Assembly: GCF_001894745.1 (NCBI RefSeq)
Contig: NZ_BBYF01000006.1
Location: 124,001-188,000 of the forward strand
Direction: 5' to 3'
DNA length: 64,000 nucleotides
From: Paenibacillus sp. NAIST15-1
GTDB lineage: Bacteria; Bacillota; Bacilli; Paenibacillales; Paenibacillaceae
Part shown: positions 18,519-27,714 of the stretch, in pieces
Layout of the letters: every line of letters starts with the position of its first letter
Position numbering within the stretch: the first letter of the stretch is position 1
Made by a program: the position numbers and the translations under genes
The notes under the pieces: generated by a model
What the model was told of the DNA's origin: nothing
Databases searched by the model: none
What the model saw: only the letters and a program-made list of their open reading frames with translations

Positions 18519-20375
18519 TCATTCTCGTTCTGATAACACTTCATATGCCATTACTTCTTCGGACTTCCCCTTTAATTGGAGGGGTCCAATCTTTGCCAGG
18601 TCGAAGCGATTGCATATTCGCACGTACGTACCTTCCCCAACTACGATTTGCCCTGGTAAAGCCCTTGATTCTAAGCGTGAAGCCACATTGACGCTATCTC
18701 CAATCGCCGTGTAGTCCAAGCGTAGCTTCTCTGAACCAACATTGCCCACAATCGCTTCCCCACTCTGAATGCCAATGCCGATCCCAAATCGATCACTAAG
18801 CTCAATACCTTCCGCTAGCCGTGCACGCAATTCCTCAGCACAGCGCTGAAGCTCTAATGCGGCACGCACTGCATGATCCGCATGATTATCAAGGTGATAT
18901 GGAGCTCCGAAGATCGCCATAACGCCATCACCCATAAATTTATCTAATGTCCCATTGTGCTTAAATATCGTGTCAGCGCACAGATGCAAATATTGATTCA
19001 AGAGCTGAAGCGTTGACTCTGGTGCCAATCGTTCTGACAATGGGGTAAATCCTCTAACATCAATGAACATCACTGTAATATCCGTGCGTACCCCACCTGC
19101 CTTAACAGGCTCATGTGATTCCAACAGCTTCGTTACCACGGAGGGTGATACATATCTGCCGAATAGATCTTCAACATGCTGTCTTGCTCTCCGTTCCTCC
19201 CGACCACGGTAAGCGACAATGAGAATATAAGAAGCCCCCATTCCGCACAATTCGGTAAAGTAAGGAATGAAGACGGAGCCGCTCTCGTAAATCCCAATCC
19301 ATACGAGCGTAAATACCAAGACGATGCCTATAGCAGCTGCCGCCCCTCGAATTCCCCGAATTCGCGATGCACTCCAGACTACGGCACCAATGCCAATGAA
19401 CAAGGCAAGAACGTTCCATGCGATTGGCGCTTCCTTATAGAAGCGGCCTTCTACCAGGGATTGAACCATATTCGCGTGAATCTCAACACCATACAATGTC
19501 ATGGATCGACTAAGCGGTGTCATATGCCGGTCGCTCAAAGACGCAGCATATGGACCTATCAGCACGACAGAATCCTTATAATAAGAAGGATCAACCGTGC
19601 CATTCCATACATCAGCGAATGACTGACGGTCATATCCGTCCACGTCCTCCTCACTGCTTCCATATATAGAAGAGAAATAATCAAAAGCAGCTTGCCCACG
19701 ATCATCAGTTGGAATTCGCTTTGCTCCTCTATACCATGTTCCACTTGTCTCATCCCATGAAATCTGTTCATTTTCCGGCAGCAGCTGATTCGCCGCTAAA
19801 ATATCAATTGAGGGAATCATACTTCCCCGCTCATCCGGAATGCCAAGACAGATTTTTCGGATAACACCATCTCCATCAGGCAATACATTCACATGTCCAA
19901 GCTGACTTTCACCAATTTGAATGGAGGATGGAGGCCGTTCCACACTTTCCGCCCGAAGGGAATCCGCATGTTCCTGTAAGGGAAGAAGGGATACTTGCAC
20001 GGGTAAATAAATGGTTGGGTATGTATTCAATTGCTCAGATAAGGTTCGGTCGTCCCTCTCATTCTGGGAAGGATCTAGCATAAGTATATCGATGATGACC
20101 GCTCTAGCTCCAGCCTTCATCAGCTTCGCGCTTAATTCAGCATAATGGGATCGTGGCCATGGGAAAGAGCCCATCTGTGCCAAGGAAGGCTCGTCAATCG
20201 TAATCATCTTAATTCGATCATCTGGTTGGCGTTCTTCAATACTCTTCGTACGCAAGGCATCACGAAATGCCTGCTCTGCCATATGAAACACGCCGCCTGT
20301 CCCATTACTATACCCATATACCGTAACCATCGTCAGTATCATAACAACCAATGACGGGACGGCAAATTTTTTCAT
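18519..20375 (-). CDS. CHASE2-domain adenylate/guanylate cyclase
   Basis: The 618-residue membrane protein has an N-terminal membrane helix (about 5-22), an extracytoplasmic CHASE2 sensor (about 30-295), three membrane helices (about 305-390) and a class III cyclase domain (about 420-615). Metal-binding aspartates appear in VMFIDVRGFTPLSE and KFMGDGVMAIFG; the purine-specifying lysine (TLDKFMGD) and DYTAIGDSVNVASRLE with the transition-state Asn and Arg are intact, so the enzyme should be active and probably makes cAMP. The ATG at 20375 follows AGGTGA. It heads the leftward cluster with FecR, NHL and transpeptidase genes; the gap to FecR is about 90 bp. Confidence 0.92.
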   Translation of the reverse strand: MKKFAVPSLVVMILTMVTVYGYSNGTGGVFHMAEQAFRDALRTKSIEERQPDDRIKMITIDEPSLAQMGSFPWPRSHYAELSAKLMKAGARAVIIDILMLDPSQNERDDRTLSEQLNTYPTIYLPVQVSLLPLQEHADSLRAESVERPPSSIQIGESQLGHVNVLPDGDGVIRKICLGIPDERGSMIPSIDILAANQLLPENEQISWDETSGTWYRGAKRIPTDDRGQAAFDYFSSIYGSSEEDVDGYDRQSFADVWNGTVDPSYYKDSVVLIGPYAASLSDRHMTPLSRSMTLYGVEIHANMVQSLVEGRFYKEAPIAWNVLALFIGIGAVVWSASRIRGIRGAAAAIGIVLVFTLVWIGIYESGSVFIPYFTELCGMGASYILIVAYRGREERRARQHVEDLFGRYVSPSVVTKLLESHEPVKAGGVRTDITVMFIDVRGFTPLSERLAPESTLQLLNQYLHLCADTIFKHNGTLDKFMGDGVMAIFGAPYHLDNHADHAVRAALELQRCAEELRARLAEGIELSDRFGIGIGIQSGEAIVGNVGSEKLRLDYTAIGDSVNVASRLESRALPGQIVVGEGTYVRICNRFDLAKIGPLQLKGKSEEVMAYEVLSERE

Positions 20376-20500
20376 TTCGATATCACCTGCTTCATTTGAA
20401 GGCATGAACCCATATATTGAGAATTACAGTTTGATATACTCTGCTATATTTAATCTATCATATTGTATGAGCGTATACGATGATATGGGCAATTTCAAGT

Positions 20501-20530
20501 TGAATTTTGTCGAATTTTGCGAATTTTCGC
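20501..20530. repeat. three helically phased 10-bp direct repeats upstream of the cyclase gene
   Basis: TGAATTTTGT, CGAATTTTGC and GAATTTTCGC sit end to end, one per helical turn, about 130-155 bp upstream of the cyclase start. The shared core is GAATTTT. The arrangement suggests a multimeric regulator site or a bent A-tract region. No protein can be named. Confidence 0.4.
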
Positions 20531-20564
20531 TTTGACGCAGTAATTAGATGGGGTGAGCAGATAT

Positions 20565-20593
20565 AATAAAATCCCCGCGGGAGGCGCGGGGAT
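20565..20593 (-). terminator. intrinsic terminator after ferredoxin gene
   Basis: Arms 20571-20579 and 20585-20593 (ATCCCCGCG and CGCGGGGAT) pair perfectly. On the minus strand the GC-rich stem is followed by TTTTATTATAT. Confidence 0.88.
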
Positions 20594-20638
20594 CGTGTAG
20601 GTATTCTCTCTCTATGTGAGTATACAGCTTGCAGTAGG

Positions 20639-20875
<237 letters not shown>

Positions 20876-20987
20876 TTAGTTCCCTCCTGTAATGTTACAG
20901 ATCTTCTTGGTTCCTCCGTTATCAATATAATACAAACAAGCTTGGAATTCAAACGATTTCCAACTTTTTTAAATGATTTGGAAATTA

Positions 20988-22295
20988 TTATTCGTCCCCT
21001 GATTCATGCAGCGTATCCGTCTGGAGTGAAGTCCCTCGTACACGATGGTTGCGAAGCAATGAGGATGGATCATCCCCTATCATTCCTAACGTAACAATCG
21101 CATTCTCTCCATATTTATCTCGAATCCGATCCATCGTCTCTATCAATTGCTCCCGCTTCGGCTGCCGCTCGAAGTCGAACAGATCCAACTGAACGGCTGC
21201 CTCTTGCTTCGGTACTAGATTTTGACCTGTAATCCCCAGCAGTCGAATAGGGCTGCCTGAAGTCCAATGTCGTTCATAGAGCTTCCATGCTTCATCCAAC
21301 AAGATGTCCGCATCATCTGTCGGCCCTTGAAGCGTGCTCGACCTCGTAATCGTCTTCATCTCCGGATTACGAATCGTAAGCTGCACCGTTTGCGCCATCA
21401 ACTTCTGCTTCCTGATCCGACGAGCAACTTGATCAGCCAAGTTCAGCAGAACCCTTCTTACTTCTTCCTTCGATTCCACATCCCTAGGCAAAGTGGTCGT
21501 ATGACCGATCGATTTGCTCTGTTCGCGTTCCGCCTTCACCTGCCCGTCGTCCAAACCATGTGCCGCCTGCTTCATCCAATGTCCCTGTATGCCAAATAAA
21601 GAAACAAGTCTCCCCTCATCAGCATGGGCAAGCTCTCCGATGGTTCGTATTCCTGCCCGTGACAGCTTATCTGCAGTCTTCCGCCCAATGCCGAACAACT
21701 CCCCGCATGGCCTGTGCCACAATTGCTGAGGTACATCTCGGATTCGAAGGATCGTTATGCCGTTTGGCTTCTTCATATCAGAGGCCATCTTCGCCAGCAG
21801 CTTATTAGGCGCGACACCTATAGAGCAGGGCAAATTTAATTCTTCCCGGATTCGCGTCTGAAGTTCGTTCGCGATATCGAGCGGTGTTCCGAATATTTTG
21901 GATCCAGTAATATCCATATAACACTCATCAATCGATACCACTTCCACCAGTGGGGTATAGCTGCGCGCAATGTCTATAAAGGCTCTCGAGTACTTCCGAT
22001 ATAAATAAAAATCTGGACGTATGACAATCAAGTGAGGACATAGCCGCATCGCCTGCTTCACATGCATTCCTGTTCGAATACCAAGCTTACGGGCTGCATA
22101 AGAACAAGTAACAATGATCCCCTTGCGCAATTCCATACTTCCTGCAACCGCTGTTGGCTTCCCCAGATACTTCTCCGGCTCCTCTGCGGCATGTACAGAG
22201 CAATAGAAAGCATTCATATCGAGATGCAGAATGACGCGACCCTTGGTCGGATAATATTGTTGTATGTTATCACGCGAGGTTTCGTTCTCGTTCAT
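20988..22295 (-). CDS. dinB: DNA polymerase IV (Y-family)
   Basis: The 435-residue protein has the Y-family palm: HLDMNAFYCSVH (D26) and SIDECYMDIT (D123, E124) supply the metal-binding carboxylates. A helix-hairpin-helix region (LFGIGRKTADKL) and little-finger domain follow. Near the C-terminus QLDLFDF is a textbook beta-clamp binding motif, which fits a translesion polymerase recruited by the sliding clamp. AAGGAGGAC precedes the ATG. It makes error-prone synthesis past lesions; whether it is SOS-controlled is not clear, as I saw no LexA box in the short upstream region. Confidence 0.93.
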   Translation of the reverse strand: MNENETSRDNIQQYYPTKGRVILHLDMNAFYCSVHAAEEPEKYLGKPTAVAGSMELRKGIIVTCSYAARKLGIRTGMHVKQAMRLCPHLIVIRPDFYLYRKYSRAFIDIARSYTPLVEVVSIDECYMDITGSKIFGTPLDIANELQTRIREELNLPCSIGVAPNKLLAKMASDMKKPNGITILRIRDVPQQLWHRPCGELFGIGRKTADKLSRAGIRTIGELAHADEGRLVSLFGIQGHWMKQAAHGLDDGQVKAEREQSKSIGHTTTLPRDVESKEEVRRVLLNLADQVARRIRKQKLMAQTVQLTIRNPEMKTITRSSTLQGPTDDADILLDEAWKLYERHWTSGSPIRLLGITGQNLVPKQEAAVQLDLFDFERQPKREQLIETMDRIRDKYGENAIVTLGMIGDDPSSLLRNHRVRGTSLQTDTLHESGDE

Positions 22296-22584
22296 ACACT
22301 GTCCTCCTTCCTAACATATTAATGATACCTCTCATCCATAATTTAATTGTAAAATTTATACATCTTCGTTAATCGATCAATTCATCTATTCGAACAATTG
22401 TTCTTCCTAATTCCTAAGCTTACCGATATCTCTGATCGGTTGCAAGCCTCTTTCAAGACTCCCGTTGGAAAAAAAACAGTGATTCATTTATGAAAATACG
22501 TCTATACAAGCAAAAAAGCAGTGCTATAATAGGGAAATAGTTATTTCCATATTCATCCTTGCAAAACTGAAGGAGGTTCCGAGA

Positions 22585-24198
22585 ATGTCGAAAGTCATTT
22601 CTATTTTTGACACTACACTTCGCGACGGCACCCAAGGCGAAGGGATTAGCTTGTCTGCAGACGATAAGATCAAGATCGCGCGCAAACTTGATGCGCTTGG
22701 CGTCACATACATTGAAGGCGGCATTCCAGGCAGCAATGGCAAGGATATTGAATTTTTCAAACGAGTAGCGGCATATTCATGGAATGCGAAGCTAACCGCA
22801 TTCGGCAGCACTCGCCGCAAAGACTCAATGGCCGAACAGGATTCGAACCTTAATCGGATAATCGAAGCGAACGTTCCTGCCGCAACGCTTGTCGGGAAGT
22901 CATGGGACTTCCACGTACACACTGCGCTGCAAACTACGCTGGATGAGAACCTAGCTATGATCTATGATTCCATCGCCTATCTGAAGCGAGCAGGGCTTGA
23001 AGTCATGTTGGATGCTGAGCACTTCTTCGACGGATACAAGAACAATACAGAATATGCGCTTGCTGTACTATGCAAGGCGCAAGAAGCCGGAGTTGATTGG
23101 GTCGTTATGTGCGATACGAATGGCGGAACGCTTCCTGGCGAGATCGGCAGTATTATTCGTGACGTATACAATCACGTCCATGTGAAACTCGGCATTCATA
23201 CTCATAATGATTGTGAGCTTGCTGTCGCGAACACACTTGCTGCGGTAGAGGCGGGTGTTACCCAAGTGCAGGGCACCATTAACGGATATGGCGAGAGATG
23301 CGGCAATGCTAATTTGTGCTCGATCATCCCAACACTTCAATTGAAGATGGGCTATTCTTGTGTTAACGCAGAGCAACTACAATCGTTGACGCCTGCTGCA
23401 CGCTATATCAGCGAAATTGCCAACGTCACGATGCCTGTGAATCAGCCTTATGTCGGCAATGCAGCCTTCGCCCACAAGGGTGGAATCCACGTGTCCGCGA
23501 TTATGAAGGATGCCCGTACCTACGAGCATATCGTGCCTGAGCTGGTTGGCAACAAGCAGCGAATTCTCGTCTCAGAACTAGCAGGTCAGAGCAATGTACT
23601 ATCCAAAGCACAACAATTGGGCTATGAGCTTGACCCTACGAAGCCTGAAACGAGGGCCATTATGGAGAAAATCAAGGAGCTTGAGCATCAGGGATATCAA
23701 TTCGAAGGTGCTGACGCTTCGTTGGAGCTGTTGTTGCGCCAGGCTACAGGTCAAGCTGAAGATCCATTTACATTCGAATCTTTCAAAATACTAGTTGAAA
23801 AATCTTCATTACGCTCCGTTGTATCGGAAGCGATTGTGAAGCTGCAAATTGATGACGAGTCGATCTACATGGCTGCAGAAGGCAACGGTCCTGTGAACGC
23901 TCTCGACAGCGCATTGCGCAAAGCACTGAGCCGTCACTACCCTTCCATCGCCGACATGCACCTCACCGATTACAAGGTTAGGGTGCTCGATGAGAATAAT
24001 ACGACGGCTGCCAAGGTACGCGTGCTTATCGAATCAACAGACTCGCGCAATACATGGAGTACGGTTGGCGTCTCTAGCAACGTCATCGAAGCGAGCTGGG
24101 AAGCACTTATTGACAGTATTCGTTATGCACTCATCGGTCAAGAGAAAGTCGCTACATCGGCTGAACGCAAAGAACAAGTCGGACTCGTCAATCACTAA
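22585..24198 (+). CDS. cimA: (R)-citramalate synthase
   Basis: The 537-residue enzyme condenses acetyl-CoA and pyruvate to citramalate, giving a threonine-independent route to isoleucine. It starts with the catalytic TIM-barrel signature FDTTLRDGTQGEG, has the HTHNDCELAVAN metal site and GTINGYGERCGNANL, and ends in a LeuA-dimer regulatory domain (about 400-520). The wording (VTYIEGGIPGSNGKD, AFGSTRRK) fits CimA rather than LeuA. A TATAAT -10-like box lies at 22525-22530 and GAAGGAGG precedes the ATG. A terminator follows, so the gene is monocistronic. Confidence 0.93.
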   Translation: MSKVISIFDTTLRDGTQGEGISLSADDKIKIARKLDALGVTYIEGGIPGSNGKDIEFFKRVAAYSWNAKLTAFGSTRRKDSMAEQDSNLNRIIEANVPAATLVGKSWDFHVHTALQTTLDENLAMIYDSIAYLKRAGLEVMLDAEHFFDGYKNNTEYALAVLCKAQEAGVDWVVMCDTNGGTLPGEIGSIIRDVYNHVHVKLGIHTHNDCELAVANTLAAVEAGVTQVQGTINGYGERCGNANLCSIIPTLQLKMGYSCVNAEQLQSLTPAARYISEIANVTMPVNQPYVGNAAFAHKGGIHVSAIMKDARTYEHIVPELVGNKQRILVSELAGQSNVLSKAQQLGYELDPTKPETRAIMEKIKELEHQGYQFEGADASLELLLRQATGQAEDPFTFESFKILVEKSSLRSVVSEAIVKLQIDDESIYMAAEGNGPVNALDSALRKALSRHYPSIADMHLTDYKVRVLDENNTTAAKVRVLIESTDSRNTWSTVGVSSNVIEASWEALIDSIRYALIGQEKVATSAERKEQVGLVNH

Positions 24199-24223
24199 TA
24201 AAATGCGATATATCCGGAATACG

Positions 24224-24280
24224 AAAACAGCCATAACCCCTTTAACGAAGATGTTACGGCTGTTTTCATTTTTCGTTTTT
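24224..24280 (+). terminator. intrinsic terminator after cimA
   Basis: Arms 24224-24237 and 24253-24266 pair with one mismatch and are followed by a long T-rich run. It ends cimA and abuts the 3' end of the convergent thioredoxin-like gene. Confidence 0.88.
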
Positions 24281-24288
24281 CGTTTTTT

Positions 24289-24837
24289 TTATTCCTCTAT
24301 GACTTGTTGAATCGCTTTTTCTAATTCAGCTGGAGGTCTTATGCCATCGTAACGCTGCCGGATTACCCCATTCTTATCCAGCAATACATTGGTAGGAAAT
24401 CCAATTCCGTTATACGCCTTGAAAGCTTTCCCCGCGGTATCCAAGAGCACTGGATTCGTCAATCCAAAGGCAGACACGAATTCTTTGGCTCCTTCCTCCG
24501 TATCATGAGCGGTCACATTGATCGATACCATCAACAGCTTATCCTTGTATTTATCATGCAGCTTCACTAAATCAGGTGCCTCTGCCTTGCATGGATCGCA
24601 CCATGAAGCCCAGAAGTTTACAAAAATCGGCTTATCCTGCTTGCCACCAACTGTAATCGGATTCTGACCGCCAAGCACATCCAGTGATATGGACGGTGCT
24701 AACTGCCCTACTTGTCCGCCAATCTTAGTCGGTGTGTCATTCATGGAGGCGGTAGTGTCTGACTTATCGTAATTGTTCCATATCGCGATTCCAATGAGCG
24801 CAACACTCACTACAAGCAATATTAGACTTTTTTTCAT
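24289..24837 (-). CDS. TlpA/ResA-like membrane-anchored thioredoxin
   Basis: The 182-residue protein has an uncleaved N-terminal membrane helix (about 4-20) and an extracytoplasmic thioredoxin fold with active site WCDPC (C80, C83) and the cis-proline loop GIGFPTNVLLD. It is probably a thiol-disulfide oxidoreductase of the TlpA/ResA group, reducing disulfides outside the membrane, as in cytochrome c maturation or sporulation. No ccs/res genes sit nearby, so the partner is unknown. The ATG at 24837 follows AAGGAGAATC; a longer upstream frame has no ribosome binding site. Confidence 0.9.
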   Translation of the reverse strand: MKKSLILLVVSVALIGIAIWNNYDKSDTTASMNDTPTKIGGQVGQLAPSISLDVLGGQNPITVGGKQDKPIFVNFWASWCDPCKAEAPDLVKLHDKYKDKLLMVSINVTAHDTEEGAKEFVSAFGLTNPVLLDTAGKAFKAYNGIGFPTNVLLDKNGVIRQRYDGIRPPAELEKAIQQVIEE

Positions 24838-25007
24838 TCTTGATTCTCCTTGTTCGCGTCTTGTTCCGTGTTCATATTGTACCCTTTTTCCAGCAAAAAT
24901 ACGATTCCCCACAATAGCTTTCTGAGCAAACTTACGTATGCCAACCTAATTATGCGGGCACAGTAACGACGAATGAAATATGACTACTCGCGAAGGAAAG
25001 ATGATAT

Positions 25008-26216
25008 ATGGCATCTCAACAATCAAGGCCATTATGGATTGAATATGCAGCGTTAGCAACTGTCCCGCTTGTTATGGTATTGGGCAATTCCATGCTCGTG
25101 CCCATTCTGCCCGAGGTGAAGCGCAATCTCGGATTAACTTCCCTGCAGACAAGCTTCATCATCACCTTGTTCTCACTGTCTGCCGCCATTATTATCCCGG
25201 TCGCTGGATACTTATCCGATCGCTATGGCCGCAAGAAGATTATCATACCTGGTCTTCTCATCTATGGGATTGCCGGGGTGTTCACCGGCCTTGGCGCGTT
25301 GTGGAACTCCTATCCACTGCTCATTAGTTCACGAGCAGTTCAAGGCTTGGGTGCAGCAGGAACTGCACCTATCGCCATGGCTCTCGTAGGGGATTTGTAT
25401 AAGGATGCTGAAGAGAGCAAAGCCATGGGCTTAATTGAAGCATCGAACGGAGCTGGCAAAGTTATTAGTCCGATTCTTGGCGCTGCGCTTGCTCTCTGGA
25501 CATGGACCGCTCCTTTTTTTGCATTCCCATGTTTTTGCGCGCTCTCGCTTGTGGCCATTATCTGGCTCATTAAAGAACCCAAACGACAAAAGGAGCCAAC
25601 CCCACTCAAAACTTATTTGCATAATGTCGGCTCCATATTTAAGAAAATGGGACGGTGGCTCATCCCCGCATTTTTTGCAGGGTCGCTCGCCTTATTCATT
25701 TTGTTTGGCATTTTGATTTATCTATCCGATATATTAGAGGAAAAGCCGTATTCCATCCAAGGCGTTGTGAAGGGTCTTGTACTGGCAATCCCTTTGCTTG
25801 GCATTGTGACGACTGCATTTATCACAGGCAGCGTAATCAAAAAGAACGGCATACTTATCCGGCGAATGATGATCATCGGGCTTGTACTTATGTCTCTGTC
25901 ATTGGGACTCACCATTATGTTCCATAAGCAGGTCTATTGGTTTATTGCGTTAATTACAATAAGTAGTATAGGTACTGGCATGCTGCTGCCTTGTCTCAAT
26001 ACGATGATTACGGGCAGCGTGGAGAAGGCTGAGCGCGGCATGATTACATCGCTATACAGCAGCCTGCGATTTTTCGGCGTAGCCCTGGGTCCTCCCCTGT
26101 TCACTTGGATGATGAGCAAGTCACATCAGATCATTTTTATTTCGGTGACAGCTCTATCCATCATTGCCCTCGTACTCGTCTGTCTCTTTATTAAGCCGGA
26201 TGCGAAGGTTCAATGA
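25008..26216 (+). CDS. MFS transporter, multidrug-exporter type
   Basis: This 402-residue protein has 12 predicted membrane segments. The MFS motif A appears after TM2 as GYLSDRYGRKKIIIPG, and motif C-like glycines occur in TM5 (GAGKVISPILGAAL), which is typical of drug:H+ antiporters. It resembles Bacillus drug or siderophore exporters of the YmfD/TetA group; the substrate is not known. AAGGAAAGATGAT precedes the ATG. A terminator follows. Confidence 0.9.
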   Translation: MASQQSRPLWIEYAALATVPLVMVLGNSMLVPILPEVKRNLGLTSLQTSFIITLFSLSAAIIIPVAGYLSDRYGRKKIIIPGLLIYGIAGVFTGLGALWNSYPLLISSRAVQGLGAAGTAPIAMALVGDLYKDAEESKAMGLIEASNGAGKVISPILGAALALWTWTAPFFAFPCFCALSLVAIIWLIKEPKRQKEPTPLKTYLHNVGSIFKKMGRWLIPAFFAGSLALFILFGILIYLSDILEEKPYSIQGVVKGLVLAIPLLGIVTTAFITGSVIKKNGILIRRMMIIGLVLMSLSLGLTIMFHKQVYWFIALITISSIGTGMLLPCLNTMITGSVEKAERGMITSLYSSLRFFGVALGPPLFTWMMSKSHQIIFISVTALSIIALVLVCLFIKPDAKVQ

Positions 26217-26255
26217 TCATTCCCATCATCCCCTAAATAAGATAAGCGAAGTCTC

Positions 26256-26288
26256 GGAGCGGACACCATCCTATGGCCGCTCCTTTCT
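26256..26288 (+). terminator. terminator after the MFS gene
   Basis: GGAGCGG (26256-26262) and CCGCTCC (26277-26283) form a 7-bp GC-rich stem with a 14-nt loop, followed by TTTCTG. The T-run is short. Confidence 0.55.
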
Positions 26289-26370
26289 GCCATTTCTCGC
26301 TAAGTTGAACTCTGCTCCAGGAAAGAATGTAAATTGTCATATAAATGCCATGTTCAAACAGGAATTTCAG

Positions 26371-26411
26371 AACCATAACGTTTGACTGTATGGTTTGCAA
26401 TCTTGTATCAT
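26371..26411 (+). promoter_or_regulatory. promoter and inverted repeat of the merR operon
   Basis: TTGACT (26382-26387) and TATCAT (26406-26411) are separated by 18 bp. An inverted repeat AACCATA (26371-26377) and TATGGTT (26389-26395) straddles the -35, a likely operator, perhaps for autoregulation by the MerR protein encoded just downstream. Confidence 0.55.
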
Positions 26412-26436
26412 AGAATGAATAAGTGAGGTGATGACG

Positions 26437-26889
26437 ATGGGGGCTACTAACAAGTTAATACGAATCGGAGAGCTGGCACGCGCCGCGAATGTAAGTCAAC
26501 GAACGATTGACTATTACACGACGATAGGCCTGATTGAACCGGTGAAGCGCACAAATACAAACTATCGTCTGTACAGTCATGAAACGATTGAACGAATCGA
26601 ACGTATTAATCAATTAAAACAAGAAAAGTATAGTCTCGATGAAATCAAGCTTTACTTCTCGCAATTGAACAGCGTGACTGCAGAACGTGAATTGGAAGAA
26701 CGACTTACCGAATTGCAAATCCATTTGCAAAAGCTCGAACGTGAAGCAAAAGAGCTCAGCCCAATGCTGGATAAGCTCAAACCAACACAAGCGCAGTCAT
26801 TGTTCAATCGTCTCGCAGCTCAAAGCGCGGCTTGTGTAGAGGTACTGCTCACATTGATCGATAAGGGCAACAATCACTTTATGATGTAA
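26437..26889 (+). CDS. MerR family transcriptional regulator
   Basis: The 150-residue protein has an N-terminal MerR winged helix (RIGELARAANVSQRTIDYYTTIGLIEP, described here as about residues 9-36, with YRLYSHETIERI next) and a long coiled-coil dimer helix (about 75-125). There is no Cys cluster of metal sensors, so the effector is unknown. The ATG at 26437 is best placed after GAGGTGATGACG; GTG 26428 and ATG 26431 are in frame but too near the ribosome binding site. A zinc peptidase gene follows 47 bp later and is probably co-transcribed. Confidence 0.9.
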   Translation: MGATNKLIRIGELARAANVSQRTIDYYTTIGLIEPVKRTNTNYRLYSHETIERIERINQLKQEKYSLDEIKLYFSQLNSVTAERELEERLTELQIHLQKLEREAKELSPMLDKLKPTQAQSLFNRLAAQSAACVEVLLTLIDKGNNHFMM

Positions 26890-26936
26890 GTCAGATTGCT
26901 GCTTGACCGTACTCTTGATGTTTAGGAGGTTTGTAC

Positions 26937-27620
26937 ATGCTATTTTTTCACCCGATGGATTTCTTGATTCTAATCGCTTTTGGGCTCTCAATTTGGGCGC
27001 AGTTCCGCGTTAAAGGAACCTTTCAACGCTTTGCTCAAGTAAGAGCAATGAGTGGTCTAACCGGTTACGAGGCAGCGCGCCGCATGCTGGACGCGAATGG
27101 CCTGCATGATGTTCCAATCGAGCCGATTCAAGGTGCGCTTACTGACCATTACGACCCGATTAACCGTGTTGTACGTTTGTCCGAACCCGTATATTATGAG
27201 AACTCAATCTCTGCAATCTCAGTAGCATGCCATGAAATCGGCCATGCGATTCAGCACCAGCAGTCCTATCCGATGCTTGTTCTGCGCCATCGCATGTTCC
27301 CATTAGTTAATTTCTCATCTGGTATTGCGCCTTTCATGTTGATCGCAGGCTTCCTCTTCCAATGGAGCAATTTGATTCTGTTAGGGATTATTTTCTTCTC
27401 TGCAGCGGTATTGTTCCAGCTTGTTACCTTGCCAGTTGAGTTCGATGCAAGCAGACGTGCACGCGATCTAATGATTGCTGAAGGATTCGTAACGAACGAA
27501 GAAGAGCGTGGCGTAGCGAAGGTTCTTAACGCAGCGGCATTAACCTACGTTGCAGCAGCTGCCATTTCTGTACTGGAACTATTGAAGTACATTATGATCT
27601 TTACAAATCGCAACGACTAA
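26937..27620 (+). CDS. membrane zinc metallopeptidase (YugP/Zn_peptidase_2 family)
   Basis: The 227-residue protein has an N-terminal membrane helix, the zinc-binding HEIGH motif (H99, E100, H103) and two to three further helices (about 120-165 and 198-220). The text DHYDPINRVVRLSEPVYYENSISAISVACHEIGHA (residue region about 65-104) is typical of YugP-like proteases. The third ligand is probably E173-region FDASRRA. The ATG at 26937 follows TTAGGAGGTTTG. It may degrade membrane proteins; the substrate is unknown. It shares an operon with the MerR gene and ends in a strong terminator. Confidence 0.9.
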   Translation: MLFFHPMDFLILIAFGLSIWAQFRVKGTFQRFAQVRAMSGLTGYEAARRMLDANGLHDVPIEPIQGALTDHYDPINRVVRLSEPVYYENSISAISVACHEIGHAIQHQQSYPMLVLRHRMFPLVNFSSGIAPFMLIAGFLFQWSNLILLGIIFFSAAVLFQLVTLPVEFDASRRARDLMIAEGFVTNEEERGVAKVLNAAALTYVAAAAISVLELLKYIMIFTNRND

Positions 27621-27650
27621 TCTCGAACGTGAGCCATTGATCCAAGAATC

Positions 27651-27695
27651 GAAGAGCCCCATTCCTATGCGGATACGCATGGAATGGGGCTCTTC
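27651..27695. terminator. bidirectional terminator
   Basis: Perfect 15-bp arms 27651-27665 and 27681-27695 (GAAGAGCCCCATTCC and its complement) sit between convergent genes. It lacks a long T-run but the stem is very stable. Confidence 0.8.
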
Positions 27696-27714
27696 TGTAT
27701 CATGACAAGCCTAT

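Noticed and set aside
22421-22440. ACCGAT...ATCGGT hairpin upstream of cimA as a riboswitch or T-box
   Set aside because: It is a simple 6-bp stem upstream of the likely promoter; no T-box sequence or specifier loop is present.
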